From contig DIHU01000134.1 in assembly GCA_002420315.1 (NCBI GenBank), forward strand, positions 1 to 39,495: DNA of 39,495 bases, written 5' to 3'. Source of the DNA: Akkermansiaceae bacterium UBA5688 (GTDB lineage Bacteria > Verrucomicrobiota > Verrucomicrobiia > Verrucomicrobiales > Akkermansiaceae). Positions 18,315 through 27,139 of this stretch are shown piece by piece. A program made the position numbers and the translations under genes. The notes beneath the pieces are model-generated. The model was given only the letters and a program-made list of their open reading frames with translations. It was not told the origin of the DNA and did not search any database. The number at the start of each line of letters is the position of its first letter. Positions within the stretch are counted from its first letter, which is position 1.

Positions 18315-19394
18315 GTGAAAGGATATCTTAGTTTTTGTTTTATATTTTGGGTTTTCGTTTCACGTGGACTTTGCCAAGAAACGGCTCTAATCACTTTAGA
18401 GAACGTTCCCTCAGCAAAAAGAATCGTAGCAGACGAACCACTCCGGAAAAAATTCTCCGCCGAACAAGCGGCCCGCTATCTCGACAACACTTCGCTCGCA
18501 TGGCAAAAGCGCCGGAATTGTGTCACTTGCCATACTAATATGGCTTATCTCATGGCTCGACCCGCCCTAAGCGAGGTATTAAAAGACTCTGGCGAAGTTC
18601 GAGGGTTTTTTGAGAGCTACTACTTGGAGAGGTGGGGAAAAGGAAATACCCCTCCAAAGCACGCATACAATCCGGTGGTCGTAGGGTCTGCCCTTGCTTT
18701 TAATGACGCTCAAACCTCAGGAGAATTATCGGCCGTAACTCGGCAAACGTTGGACATGATGTGGAAGACGCAACGGGGTGATGGTGGATGGAATTGGGCT
18801 AAGTGTGGATGGGCTCCAATGGAGATTGATGACCACTTTGGTGTAACACTAGCCGCTCTCGCTGTCGGAATCGCACCGGGAGATTATCGGGAAAGCGAAG
18901 CTGCCAAAAAAGGAATGGAAAAGATACGCCAGTTCCTGAAAAACAATCGGGCACACTCTCTCCATCACCGTATCATGCTCGCCTGGGCATCTTTGCGGAT
19001 CGATGGCCTAATAGAGGACTCGAAGCGAAAGGAGATCCTCAAGGAAATGCTGTCGAAGCAGCTCTCTGGCGGGGGATGGGCTACACCGGCATTTTTAGTT
19101 GATTGGGAGGATTATGAGCGATTGGATAAGAAGCCGCACGATCCTAGTACACCTGATGCTTATGGCACTGGCCTCGCGATTATCGTGGCCCGCGAAATGG
19201 GCATCCCTTCCAAAGATCAGCGTATTCAAAAGGGAATAAAATGGCTCAAGAACAACCAACGCCAAAGTGGGAGTTGGTTTACCCGCTCTCCCGCAGAAGA
19301 TAGTAAGCATTATATCACAAATACTGGCACCGCATTTGCAGTCCTAGCCCTCCAGTCGTGTGGCGAATTCGAACGCTGGCCTTTTGGGAAATGA
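18315..19394 (+). CDS. Exported CxxCH protein with squalene-cyclase/prenyltransferase-like barrel
   Basis: The 359-residue product starts at a GTG, with a signal peptide to about residue 20. One haem c motif C-V-T-C-H lies at 69-73. The rest (about 75-355) is an alpha-helical repeat protein of the squalene-cyclase/prenyltransferase-like superfamily. It has QW-type motifs QRGDGGWNW at 153-161, SGGGWATP at 251-258 and QRQSGSWF at 315-322, plus MEIDDHFG at 169-176, reminiscent of the D-x-D-D acid motif of class II cyclases but with Glu first. At half the size of squalene-hopene cyclases it is unlikely to be a true terpene cyclase. Similar short barrel proteins with a CxxCH occur in planctomycetes without an assigned role. 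It diverges from one PVC dehydrogenase and converges on the other, with 17 bases between stop codons. Confidence 0.75.
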   Translation: MKGYLSFCFIFWVFVSRGLCQETALITLENVPSAKRIVADEPLRKKFSAEQAARYLDNTSLAWQKRRNCVTCHTNMAYLMARPALSEVLKDSGEVRGFFESYYLERWGKGNTPPKHAYNPVVVGSALAFNDAQTSGELSAVTRQTLDMMWKTQRGDGGWNWAKCGWAPMEIDDHFGVTLAALAVGIAPGDYRESEAAKKGMEKIRQFLKNNRAHSLHHRIMLAWASLRIDGLIEDSKRKEILKEMLSKQLSGGGWATPAFLVDWEDYERLDKKPHDPSTPDAYGTGLAIIVAREMGIPSKDQRIQKGIKWLKNNQRQSGSWFTRSPAEDSKHYITNTGTAFAVLALQSCGEFERWPFGK

Positions 19395-19411
19395 CTGGGT
19401 GATATCGTTGT

Positions 19412-22400
19412 TTAGCGAGCGATCAATATGGCATTGGCCATTTCTGAGATCGGATGATTTCCGTCGTGAATTAGAATGGCGTATCGAAGGCGAAGTTTTT
19501 GTCCCTTTTTGATGAGGGTTTTTTGATAAGGCTCTCGCCGCTCCTTGGGTTGTTTTACGAAGGGGTTGGAGACAAGGACGCCATAATCACGGCTGTGAGA
19601 CCAAGTAGGTAAGGGGTTTTCAGGATGGGGAGCAATAATTACTCCAACACGATCTCCTGCAATCTCTCCCGAGTAGTCAATCCACTGGAAGTTTTTCCCC
19701 CAGGTTTGTGCTCCATTTTTTTCTCCTCGATTGTTTAAGATCTGCCCATTTCCTCCTTCGACCCGAAGGGGGCTGGCGATTCGCAGTCCAAGGCCGCTTT
19801 CTTCCTGGTCCCCAAAGCTGAAGTCTCGCTTATTATTGTAGAAGGTAGTATCCCAATTCAGAAGGATACCGTCTTTTGTTTCTTGAAATCGGTAGTGAGA
19901 ATCTTGGAGGCAGATTGTTTTTTGACCTTGCTCATCGAGATAACGATCACGAGTCGAAAAGGAGGCTACTCCTTGTTTTACAGAGGGTTTTTCTAAAAAT
20001 GATTCAAATTGGACCTTTGATTTCAGGCGCCAATAATCTTGGCCGTCAAGCCAGCCGAAGCTTATCCAGAGCCCCGGATGCATCACGGGGTGATCGACCC
20101 CTCCTTTTCCTTTGTATCCCGGGCTGAGATCCTCTGGTCTTTTTGGAGGAAAATTTCGTGTCACAGGCTTCCCAGATCGGCTCTTAAGATTGATAAAGGC
20201 TCTGCGGGAAAGAATTTCGTGATCGAGGAGATAAGTTGTAATAGGTTGTTTTCCAAGAGACAGTTCTAGTTTATCTTCATTAAGCTGAAACTTAAACGAG
20301 CTACTTTGGGTTTGATCCTTCGAGATTGCTTTTGGTTTTTTGAGAGTGAGAAGATAAGCGGTAAGGTCGGCAATTTGTTGACTCGTTAGCGAAGCAGAAA
20401 ACCCAGCTGGCATGGCAGAGACCAAGAGCCTTTTTTGACTCTCAATTTCATTTCGCTGAATGGTGATTTTTCCACCTCCTGGCGTTGCTAGTGTTAAAGA
20501 TTGAGCTCTTTCTTGTAAGATCACCCCAGCATGAGTTTGGCCATTTTTCATTGAGATGGTTTGCGCGTAGAAGCCTTCAATAATATTTGCGCTCGGATCA
20601 ATGATTGACTGGATGAGCGATTTTGCATCAGCACGTGAACCAATCTCTGAGAGGTCGGGAGCATGATTGTTTCCGAGTTGGCCAACTTGATGGCAGGACG
20701 AACAGTTAGCTCCATTAGTGCTGAAAAAGAGATCTCGCCCGCGTCTTGTATTGGCATTTTCGAGCAGCGGCAGAATCGACGATTCATCAGAAATAGAGCC
20801 ATCTGGTTTTAGAAGTTTTGGCCGGACAGCGATCAGATAACCACCCTTTCTTGCGGTAAGGCCATCTCGATTTGCTCCAAATTCTAAATGCCCTGCTGGA
20901 AGTTCCGCTTCATAAACTTTTAGCCGTTTGGGGTCAGTGCTATTGACTAAAAGAGAGGTTTTTTTCCATTTCCCCTTAGCCCAATCTGGCAAAGCTTCTC
21001 CACGAGCATCATCAATCAGATAGACGGTTGATGGGTAGCTCAAAGAGAATGAAAGTTTAAAGTCATTTTGGGCGTCTGCATCGGAGCACGCTGTCTGTAT
21101 AAAAGTTAGCTGTTCTAACTCCGGAGGTATCTGAGTAATTGAGTAGCCTCGATCTGTGTAGAGTTGAGCACCGATTTGCAATAGACCGGCCCGGTATTTA
21201 TTCCCGCTGCTTGCCCTAAGATTTGAAAAGGGAATCACAATGGGGCCGGTTTGTTTTTGAAGCGCGCGATTTTTGGTAAGTGGCTTTCCTCGATGTTCAA
21301 ATTGGTATTTCCCGCCGAGGCGCTTTTTTGCGAGGCCGGAAATGAGAGGTGAGGGGTCATTGAGAAATGGTTGGATTTCCGCCTCACTCAGTGCGTCTTG
21401 CTCAAGGAGCCCGAGGAAGGCAGCAAGTCTGATGCTAGCCCGTTCATCATCAAGAAGATCTCGACGATTTTTCTCGGGCATCAGCTCCATTAAAGCTCCC
21501 CACGTGGCGTAAAAGACAATGCGGTCGGTTTCCCGAGAAGCCAGATCAATCAGGGCTGCGGTCTTTCCCTGAGCGTCACCCTGTCTAAGCGTTAAGACTG
21601 CTTCGAGCCTAACTCGTGGCTCTGGATCATTAAGAGCCTCAACGACTTCTTGGGTGATCGTTTGATGAAATGCCTGAAGACGCAGCGATTGAATTTTCTG
21701 ATTCATATTCAAATCAAACCAGTTTTGGTCTGGGGAAATTCTCCCGATCGTCCAAATAAGCCAAGTTTCCAAAGAGGTAGTATTACCATCTTTTGAAAGG
21801 CGCTTTAGTAATAGAGGGAGAATTTCTTTTCCTCGACGAATAAGTTCCTCTTGGGCGTTTGTGCGCCAGACTGGGAGGTGACTGCCTAGTTTTCCGATGA
21901 GATCTTGAGCCGAAGCATTTCCCCAAACTGGGAGGGTGTTATTTCCATTAGAAGGGGAGAAAGCACGAGGCCAGAGACGATAGATGCGCCCTTCATTGGC
22001 GATCTTGCCTTCTTCAAAGTGAGCCCCATATTGTCGGCCCCAGCTACTTATCCAAATGGCCCCATCAGGCCCAATTTCAATATCAACTGGGTCGAAGCTA
22101 CGTCCTGAACTTTTTGGCATAGTGCGACCGCCCTCGGCATGAGCGAGGATTTCAAGCTTTTCGCGGTCAGCTTTTCGCCAGGCACCATCCCATTTGGTTC
22201 GGTAAATTCTCGTCTCACGATTCAACCAGTCATTATAGAAAAAAACATTCTGATACTTTTCGGGATATCCCGGAACCTTACAAAAAACTATACCTGTTCC
22301 TGATCCTTCAAAGAGAGGGCCGCTTGAAGGTGCCGTGGGAAGGTGTCCATCACCTTTCCAATCAAAACTCCAAGCATGTCCCCAACCAAAATGTGAGCCA

Positions 22401-23218
22401 AAAAATGGGGCGATAATTTTATCTCCCATTGTTTGGTCATTGTCTGTTCCAAGCCAGTCGAAACGATCATCGAAGGCAATATCCCAAGGGTTTCTAAATC
22501 CTCGTGAGATAATTTCAAGTTGGCTGCCATCATCTTTACAGCGCAGAATTCCACCTGAAATTCCCCAGTCATCACGTGGATTATGGTAATTTTTTTTGTA
22601 GGTTTCAGAAGTGAAGATAATCGGGGTAGGGTCTTCAAAATGTGCCGAATCGGCGATCCCCCAAAGTTCGCGAAATGGGGCCGGGGCAACTCGTTCGGGG
22701 GGCTCGGTTAATCCCTTCGAATTTCCTTTCGACATGTAGAGTTTTCCGTCGGGGCCAAAATTTAAGCCATGCAAGCCATGCTCTAAATTACCAAGGTCGG
22801 TGTAGACTCGAGTATATTCATCGGCGATATCATCCCCGTTGAGGTCACGAACGATAGTGAGATCTGGGGCATTTGCGACCCAAAGGTCCTGCCCTTTCCA
22901 AGCTAGCCCTTGAATTGAGTTAAAGCCGGTGGCGAACTGCTTTCTCGATTCGGCCTCTCCATCAGAATCTTCGTCACTTAAAATCCATACGGAGTCGCCT
23001 AGAGTATCCTTCGTTGGTGATCGATATTGAGGCCCCATTCCAACGCAGAGTCTACCTTGCTGGTCAAAGGTGATAGCGCATGGGTTTCGAACGAGAGGGT
23101 CTTGCGCAAAAACTGAGATCTTAAAGTCAGCACTGATGATGGGGAGTTGTTCATCTCCAGGGAGCGGAGCTCCGAAGGAAATGGAAATCAGAGTAATAAG
23201 GGATTTAGCCTTTTCCAT
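19412..23218 (-). CDS. PVC-type dehydrogenase/cytochrome fused to a PmoA-like (DUF6807) domain
   Basis: The 1268-residue product has a short signal (1-21). A beta-propeller sugar-dehydrogenase-like domain covers about 25-420 (FKISVFAQDPLVRNPCAI, GLHGLNFGPDGKLYMSKG, SRGFRNPWDIAFD). HEAT-like repeats follow at about 430-640, then a beta-rich linker at about 650-800. The haem domain carries C-S-S-C-H at 839-843 with the family's ADLTAYLLTLK ending near 960. The last 300 residues look like the PmoA-like DUF6807 domain, with HPVMHPGLWISFGWLDG near 1045 and DYSGEIAGDRVGV near 1181. Despite its name, that domain is not a characterised methane oxygenase. It is the last gene of the five-gene minus-strand run, 138 bases after the lyase fusion. 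Confidence 0.85.
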   Translation of the reverse strand: MEKAKSLITLISISFGAPLPGDEQLPIISADFKISVFAQDPLVRNPCAITFDQQGRLCVGMGPQYRSPTKDTLGDSVWILSDEDSDGEAESRKQFATGFNSIQGLAWKGQDLWVANAPDLTIVRDLNGDDIADEYTRVYTDLGNLEHGLHGLNFGPDGKLYMSKGNSKGLTEPPERVAPAPFRELWGIADSAHFEDPTPIIFTSETYKKNYHNPRDDWGISGGILRCKDDGSQLEIISRGFRNPWDIAFDDRFDWLGTDNDQTMGDKIIAPFFGSHFGWGHAWSFDWKGDGHLPTAPSSGPLFEGSGTGIVFCKVPGYPEKYQNVFFYNDWLNRETRIYRTKWDGAWRKADREKLEILAHAEGGRTMPKSSGRSFDPVDIEIGPDGAIWISSWGRQYGAHFEEGKIANEGRIYRLWPRAFSPSNGNNTLPVWGNASAQDLIGKLGSHLPVWRTNAQEELIRRGKEILPLLLKRLSKDGNTTSLETWLIWTIGRISPDQNWFDLNMNQKIQSLRLQAFHQTITQEVVEALNDPEPRVRLEAVLTLRQGDAQGKTAALIDLASRETDRIVFYATWGALMELMPEKNRRDLLDDERASIRLAAFLGLLEQDALSEAEIQPFLNDPSPLISGLAKKRLGGKYQFEHRGKPLTKNRALQKQTGPIVIPFSNLRASSGNKYRAGLLQIGAQLYTDRGYSITQIPPELEQLTFIQTACSDADAQNDFKLSFSLSYPSTVYLIDDARGEALPDWAKGKWKKTSLLVNSTDPKRLKVYEAELPAGHLEFGANRDGLTARKGGYLIAVRPKLLKPDGSISDESSILPLLENANTRRGRDLFFSTNGANCSSCHQVGQLGNNHAPDLSEIGSRADAKSLIQSIIDPSANIIEGFYAQTISMKNGQTHAGVILQERAQSLTLATPGGGKITIQRNEIESQKRLLVSAMPAGFSASLTSQQIADLTAYLLTLKKPKAISKDQTQSSSFKFQLNEDKLELSLGKQPITTYLLDHEILSRRAFINLKSRSGKPVTRNFPPKRPEDLSPGYKGKGGVDHPVMHPGLWISFGWLDGQDYWRLKSKVQFESFLEKPSVKQGVASFSTRDRYLDEQGQKTICLQDSHYRFQETKDGILLNWDTTFYNNKRDFSFGDQEESGLGLRIASPLRVEGGNGQILNNRGEKNGAQTWGKNFQWIDYSGEIAGDRVGVIIAPHPENPLPTWSHSRDYGVLVSNPFVKQPKERREPYQKTLIKKGQKLRLRYAILIHDGNHPISEMANAILIAR

Positions 23219-23260
23219 GAATTTTCTCTAAAATAGGTTTTGGGTGCGTTCGTGTAATAC

Positions 23261-23273
23261 GATGAAGTTCATC
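23261..23273. promoter_or_regulatory. Perfect 13-base dyad, possible operator
   Basis: GATGAA-g-TTCATC lies in the 138-base gap upstream of the 23218 start. Six-base arms around one central base suit a dimeric regulator, but no regulator gene is nearby and a single copy of this length can arise by chance. Confidence 0.25.
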
Positions 23274-23356
23274 AAGGGTGAACAGGATAATTTCAGTGGG
23301 CACGTTATGTGATTGAGGACTGTGTGAATCTGAGGGGTTTGATACTTGAGATGGCC

Positions 23357-26077
23357 CTATTTGGCTACGGGATTGGTCTCTCCGAGCAGCTTCGAAACTA
23401 TTGGTTCCATCGCCTCTGCCCATGCTGCGTATCCTTTCTGGTTGGGATGCGTCCCGTCAGGAATGAGATCGGGTTTCATTCTGCGGCCGTCGAGGAAGGT
23501 CGCACCGATATCTCGGTAATGTATCATTCCGTCTTCATCGCCAATATTGCAGATGAGTTTATTGACCTTCATATTCTTTTGCCTTGCGGTATCATCATCG
23601 TTGCCGCCACGCGGAAAAATCCCCAACACTAAAATTGTTGTCTTCGGTAACTTGATCCTTAGTTTTCCCACAATCAGTCGAATGTCCCGCGCCGTAACTT
23701 CGGGCGGGCTACTACTATGGTTGTTAGTGCCGATCATTAGGATGGCTAGCTTGGGCGAGATGCCATCGATGTTCCCATTCTCCAATCTCCACAACACATG
23801 CTCGGTGCGATCACCGCTGATAGCTAGATTCACGGCGTTGCGTTTTGCGTAATATTGATCCCAGATTTTTTTGCCACCAGACTCGCCTTCCTTGTCCCAC
23901 CAATGGGTAATCGAATCGCCGATCATTAATAGGTCAACATTGCCCTTTTTCACACGCGCGTTAAAAGCGCGGTGTCTTTCGAACCAAGGAGTTTTGTGCC
24001 AGCGTGGCTCGGGGCGAGCGGCGATCAGATCCTCGTTACCATCGGAGGGAGGTGTTCGCCATGTTGGAATACTAACGTGGTCGTAAGTCACGGTAGTCGT
24101 GACTTTGTTGAGTTGCGAACAAGCAGGGAGACCTACATAAAACGTTTGTGCCATGGGAATCTCGACAGAGCCAAGATCTTTCCAGTTGTAACCGTCTGCG
24201 GACATGTAGCCAGTGAAGCGGTTACGGAAGCGAATCAGGCGTAACCAGTAAGGCGTACTCAAACGGTTTTTTTTGATGACATGCTTTTCTCCCAGATGTC
24301 GCGCCTTGTTGGTCGTTGTTTCACCGCCCTTTTTTGATCGGGTGACTAGTGCGCCGCTCCAGTGTGGCAGGAGTAATACTGAGGCGTGACGCGAATCAGC
24401 AGCGAGGGTCTCACGCATCATCACGCCTGGTTTCGTCCACTGGGAACTCATCGGTCTGACGACACGCGCGGTGATCGTTCCGTCGCCAGTCATCGGTGCG
24501 TAGGCGAAATGGAAGGAGTCATCTGTGCCGCCGACATCATGACCTTCGCCCTCCATGGTGAAGGTTTGGCCATTAAACTCGCTATAGCCGGGGAGGCCGA
24601 CTTTGCCAACATCCATACTCATAAAACTACCTGGCAAACCTGAACTCGCTGCGAGCTTTGCGGAGCTCGCACTTGTGCCGACCGCATTCGAGGCAGTAAT
24701 TGTATAAAAGTAGAGCGTTCCAGAGTTTGCGTTTGTGTCATGGTAGCCGGGGGAGGAAATCTGGGTGGCAACTTTTTGGTATGGTCCGCTGGAGTCTGTT
24801 GAACGATACACCGTATAACTTTGGGCATCGTCACAGCTGTCTGGTTCTACTGACCCCACCCAAGTAATGCGAATTCCTTCGCGAGTAGTGCGAGCGATGA
24901 GACCCGCTGGCACGCCGGGTGGTTTAGTCGTCTTGGCTGTTTCGAATGGTGGTCTCCAGTGAGTGAGCGTGCCGAGTCCGATGTGATCTCCACTGTGGCC
25001 CTCCGGTCGTTTCTTTGTGACGACTTGAGCGGAGTAAGGCGCCTCGATCCTCCGGCGTTTTACATAGTGGTTGAACGGGCGCTCGAAGATCGGGTAAAAG
25101 TTACCGCGACTGGCGGGGGATATTTTGGTGTAAGGATTATTACGTCCGCCGATTCCATACTTCCCAGTGCGATCAAGGTAGGGCTGGTAATCAACATCCT
25201 CACCAAGTCCATACTTTGCGCAATATTCAAAACCCGCAAGAACACGATTGTCTCTCCAGCCATAGAGGTCAACGCCTTGGTTCCACGCGACCTCGGCCGC
25301 GCAACCTAATAAGCCTAGTCCCAGCTGTGCATAGTGCTGGGCACGCGAGGATTCTTGACATTGGCCACTCGGGGAGACGATCGTATGAGGAATGCTTCCG
25401 TTGCCTGCTCCAGCAATCGCGTATCGGACCGTCGCCTCAAACAATTGACGATCATTACAGAAAACGGCGATTGCCATCTTTGTTTGTAATGCGGCGGTTT
25501 CCCAGTTGCCATTAGCGAAGTGGGCGTAGTGCTTGATGGTGGGGTGCCAAGCGTCCATGAGCCATTTCTCGCAGCGTTTGGCATCTTCTTCCGGCCAGCC
25601 AGAGCCCGTGTGACGGAGGAGTTCGGCAGCATTGACAAACTTAAAGCCCTGGAGTCCTGCTGCTAGGACGCCATCAATCCCAGTCACTTTTTTGAGTGAG
25701 CCGACCCAGGCATCGATGATCTCAATTGCTTTGTCGGCATGGGCCTGCTCGCCCGTGATAGTCCACATCAAAGCATTCTGGTAAGCCGCCTCCGCATCGC
25801 TTTTGGCTTCGCCCATACGAATTGTTGGAGCTCTTCCGATTTCAGGAAAAGGTCCTAGTCTACGGTAGCTAGCCTGCGATCGTGGGCTGGCTGATAGCAC
25901 TTTGAAGCCCTCAAAGATTGGAGATCTCCTCTGTGCCACGGCAACCTTCATACGATCCAGATCAGCTTGGGAGTGGAGAAGGCCCGGATGGATAAATGCT
26001 TTATCAGCGAAAGCCTCGCCGATGATCGAAGCGAACAGTAATATTGGATAAAGAATATGTGAAGAGGACGAGCTCAT
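23357..26077 (-). CDS. Secreted alginate-lyase-like / FN3 / beta-sandwich / SGNH esterase fusion
   Basis: The 906-residue product has a signal peptide (1-24) and four parts. Residues about 28-378 resemble the alginate-lyase superfamily alpha/alpha-barrel, with N-G-N-W-E at 189-193 and Q-E-S-S-R-A-Q-H-Y at 241-249 at the expected catalytic positions. Residues about 384-480 are a fibronectin type III module. Residues about 484-672 form a beta-sandwich resembling DUF1349/concanavalin-like domains (ITARVVRPM, PGVMMRET, GYNWKDLG). Residues about 690-906 are an SGNH hydrolase with G-D-S (Ser722), G-T-N (783-785) and D874-x-x-H877. The combination suggests cutting a uronate-rich glycan while removing an acyl ester (inference). 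The first motif is not the classic NNH of PL5 lyases, so substrate specificity is open. Confidence 0.85.
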   Translation of the reverse strand: MSSSSSHILYPILLFASIIGEAFADKAFIHPGLLHSQADLDRMKVAVAQRRSPIFEGFKVLSASPRSQASYRRLGPFPEIGRAPTIRMGEAKSDAEAAYQNALMWTITGEQAHADKAIEIIDAWVGSLKKVTGIDGVLAAGLQGFKFVNAAELLRHTGSGWPEEDAKRCEKWLMDAWHPTIKHYAHFANGNWETAALQTKMAIAVFCNDRQLFEATVRYAIAGAGNGSIPHTIVSPSGQCQESSRAQHYAQLGLGLLGCAAEVAWNQGVDLYGWRDNRVLAGFEYCAKYGLGEDVDYQPYLDRTGKYGIGGRNNPYTKISPASRGNFYPIFERPFNHYVKRRRIEAPYSAQVVTKKRPEGHSGDHIGLGTLTHWRPPFETAKTTKPPGVPAGLIARTTREGIRITWVGSVEPDSCDDAQSYTVYRSTDSSGPYQKVATQISSPGYHDTNANSGTLYFYTITASNAVGTSASSAKLAASSGLPGSFMSMDVGKVGLPGYSEFNGQTFTMEGEGHDVGGTDDSFHFAYAPMTGDGTITARVVRPMSSQWTKPGVMMRETLAADSRHASVLLLPHWSGALVTRSKKGGETTTNKARHLGEKHVIKKNRLSTPYWLRLIRFRNRFTGYMSADGYNWKDLGSVEIPMAQTFYVGLPACSQLNKVTTTVTYDHVSIPTWRTPPSDGNEDLIAARPEPRWHKTPWFERHRAFNARVKKGNVDLLMIGDSITHWWDKEGESGGKKIWDQYYAKRNAVNLAISGDRTEHVLWRLENGNIDGISPKLAILMIGTNNHSSSPPEVTARDIRLIVGKLRIKLPKTTILVLGIFPRGGNDDDTARQKNMKVNKLICNIGDEDGMIHYRDIGATFLDGRRMKPDLIPDGTHPNQKGYAAWAEAMEPIVSKLLGETNPVAK

Positions 26078-26145
26078 GATTGGGAATCCTAACTGCCCAA
26101 AGCTCGATTTGAAACGTAGAAATTTGCAGTGGAAAGGCCGAATGC

Positions 26146-27078
26146 TTATTTGTCTTCGGACGCAAAGAAGTCTTTTATCGCAGAGGTAAGTTGGGTCATG
26201 GCAGTGACAGCTTCATCAAAGGGTTCGGAGGTATGCAGAAATCCGTGCAACATAGCGGGGTGAGCTTGTTCGGTGACTGGAACCCCTGCGGTACGTAACC
26301 GCTCAGCATAAGCTTGGCCTTCGTCGTAGAGCACATCGTAACCAGCGCTCAGCAAATAGGTAGGAGGAAGTCCGCTCAAGGAGAGCGCCTGTAACGGACT
26401 GGCGAGCGGGTGCTTCCGCTCTTCGACGTCAGGGACATACTGATTCCAGAACCAAGTCATAAGATTCTTGGTCAGTCCGTAACCATCAGCGAACTTATGG
26501 TAACTATCAGTTTCTGTGTTGGCATCGGTGATTGGATAAATTAACCATTGTGAATGGATCGGCGGACTATCTTCGTCGCGGGCTTTGAGCGCTACTGCAG
26601 CAGCAAGATTTCCTCCCGCACTGTCTCCAGCAACAGCGATACGAGAACGATCGATTTGTAGTTCGGAAGCATGATCTGAGACGTGCTGCGTTGCGTTGTA
26701 GCAATCATTGATGGCGGCGGGGAATACGTCATTAGGAGCCGGACGGTATTCGACAGAGACGACGGTTATACCCGCTTGGACGGAAATTCTCCGGCACAAC
26801 GTATCATGAGTTTCAATATTCCCTAGGACCCAGCCTCCGCCGTGGAAATACATCACACATGGTTGCGGACCTTGACCGGCTGCACGGTAGAGGCGTAGTT
26901 TGGGGCCATTTGGCACCTCGATATCTTGTTGGGAAGCAGCTTCTGGCGCGGTGCCAAAAATGTCAGTTTGACTTGCGAAGATTTCTTGGCCTTCGGCGGC
27001 CGGTAGGTCTTCATATTTGGGTGAATTTAGTTCCGCGATTGCGGCAAGAAAGTCGATAGCTTGTGGATCTAGGCACAT
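26146..27078 (-). CDS. Alpha/beta hydrolase of the hormone-sensitive-lipase (HSL) family
   Basis: The 310-residue product has no signal peptide, so it is probably cytoplasmic. Oxyanion-hole motif H-G-G-G-W is at 79-83. The nucleophile Ser153 sits in G-D-S-A-G-G (151-156), Asp248 in SAGYD and His278 in MLHGF, giving a complete triad in the HSL order. Such enzymes hydrolyse short-chain esters; here it may complete deacylation of imported oligosaccharides, which is inference from the neighbours. It lies 61 bases after the formyltransferase gene and 68 bases before the lyase-fusion gene on the same strand. Confidence 0.92.
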   Translation of the reverse strand: MCLDPQAIDFLAAIAELNSPKYEDLPAAEGQEIFASQTDIFGTAPEAASQQDIEVPNGPKLRLYRAAGQGPQPCVMYFHGGGWVLGNIETHDTLCRRISVQAGITVVSVEYRPAPNDVFPAAINDCYNATQHVSDHASELQIDRSRIAVAGDSAGGNLAAAVALKARDEDSPPIHSQWLIYPITDANTETDSYHKFADGYGLTKNLMTWFWNQYVPDVEERKHPLASPLQALSLSGLPPTYLLSAGYDVLYDEGQAYAERLRTAGVPVTEQAHPAMLHGFLHTSEPFDEAVTAMTQLTSAIKDFFASEDK

Positions 27079-27090
27079 AACGAGGCGAGG

Positions 27091-27117
27091 CCATTCGGCA
27101 TCGGATGGTTCGAATGG
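27091..27117. promoter_or_regulatory. Inverted repeat between the formyltransferase and HSL hydrolase genes
   Basis: Perfect 7-base arms CCATTCG and CGAATGG flank a 13-base loop that itself holds a smaller dyad, CATC-G-GATG. It fills almost half of the 61-base gap. There is no T-run on either strand, so a processing hairpin or an operator before the HSL gene is likelier than a simple terminator. Confidence 0.45.
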
Positions 27118-27139
27118 TAGAAGAATGGTGTCTGATCCT

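Noticed and set aside
17977..18318. 113-codon plus-strand frame just before the CxxCH/barrel gene
   Set aside because: Most of it overlaps the N-terminus of the PVC dehydrogenase on the other strand and the product looks like no known protein; it only fills the divergent gap by chance.
19095..19411. Possible overlap or misassembly where the barrel gene meets the second PVC dehydrogenase gene
   Set aside because: Both stop codons are clear, 17 bases lie between them, and both C-termini end as their families usually do.
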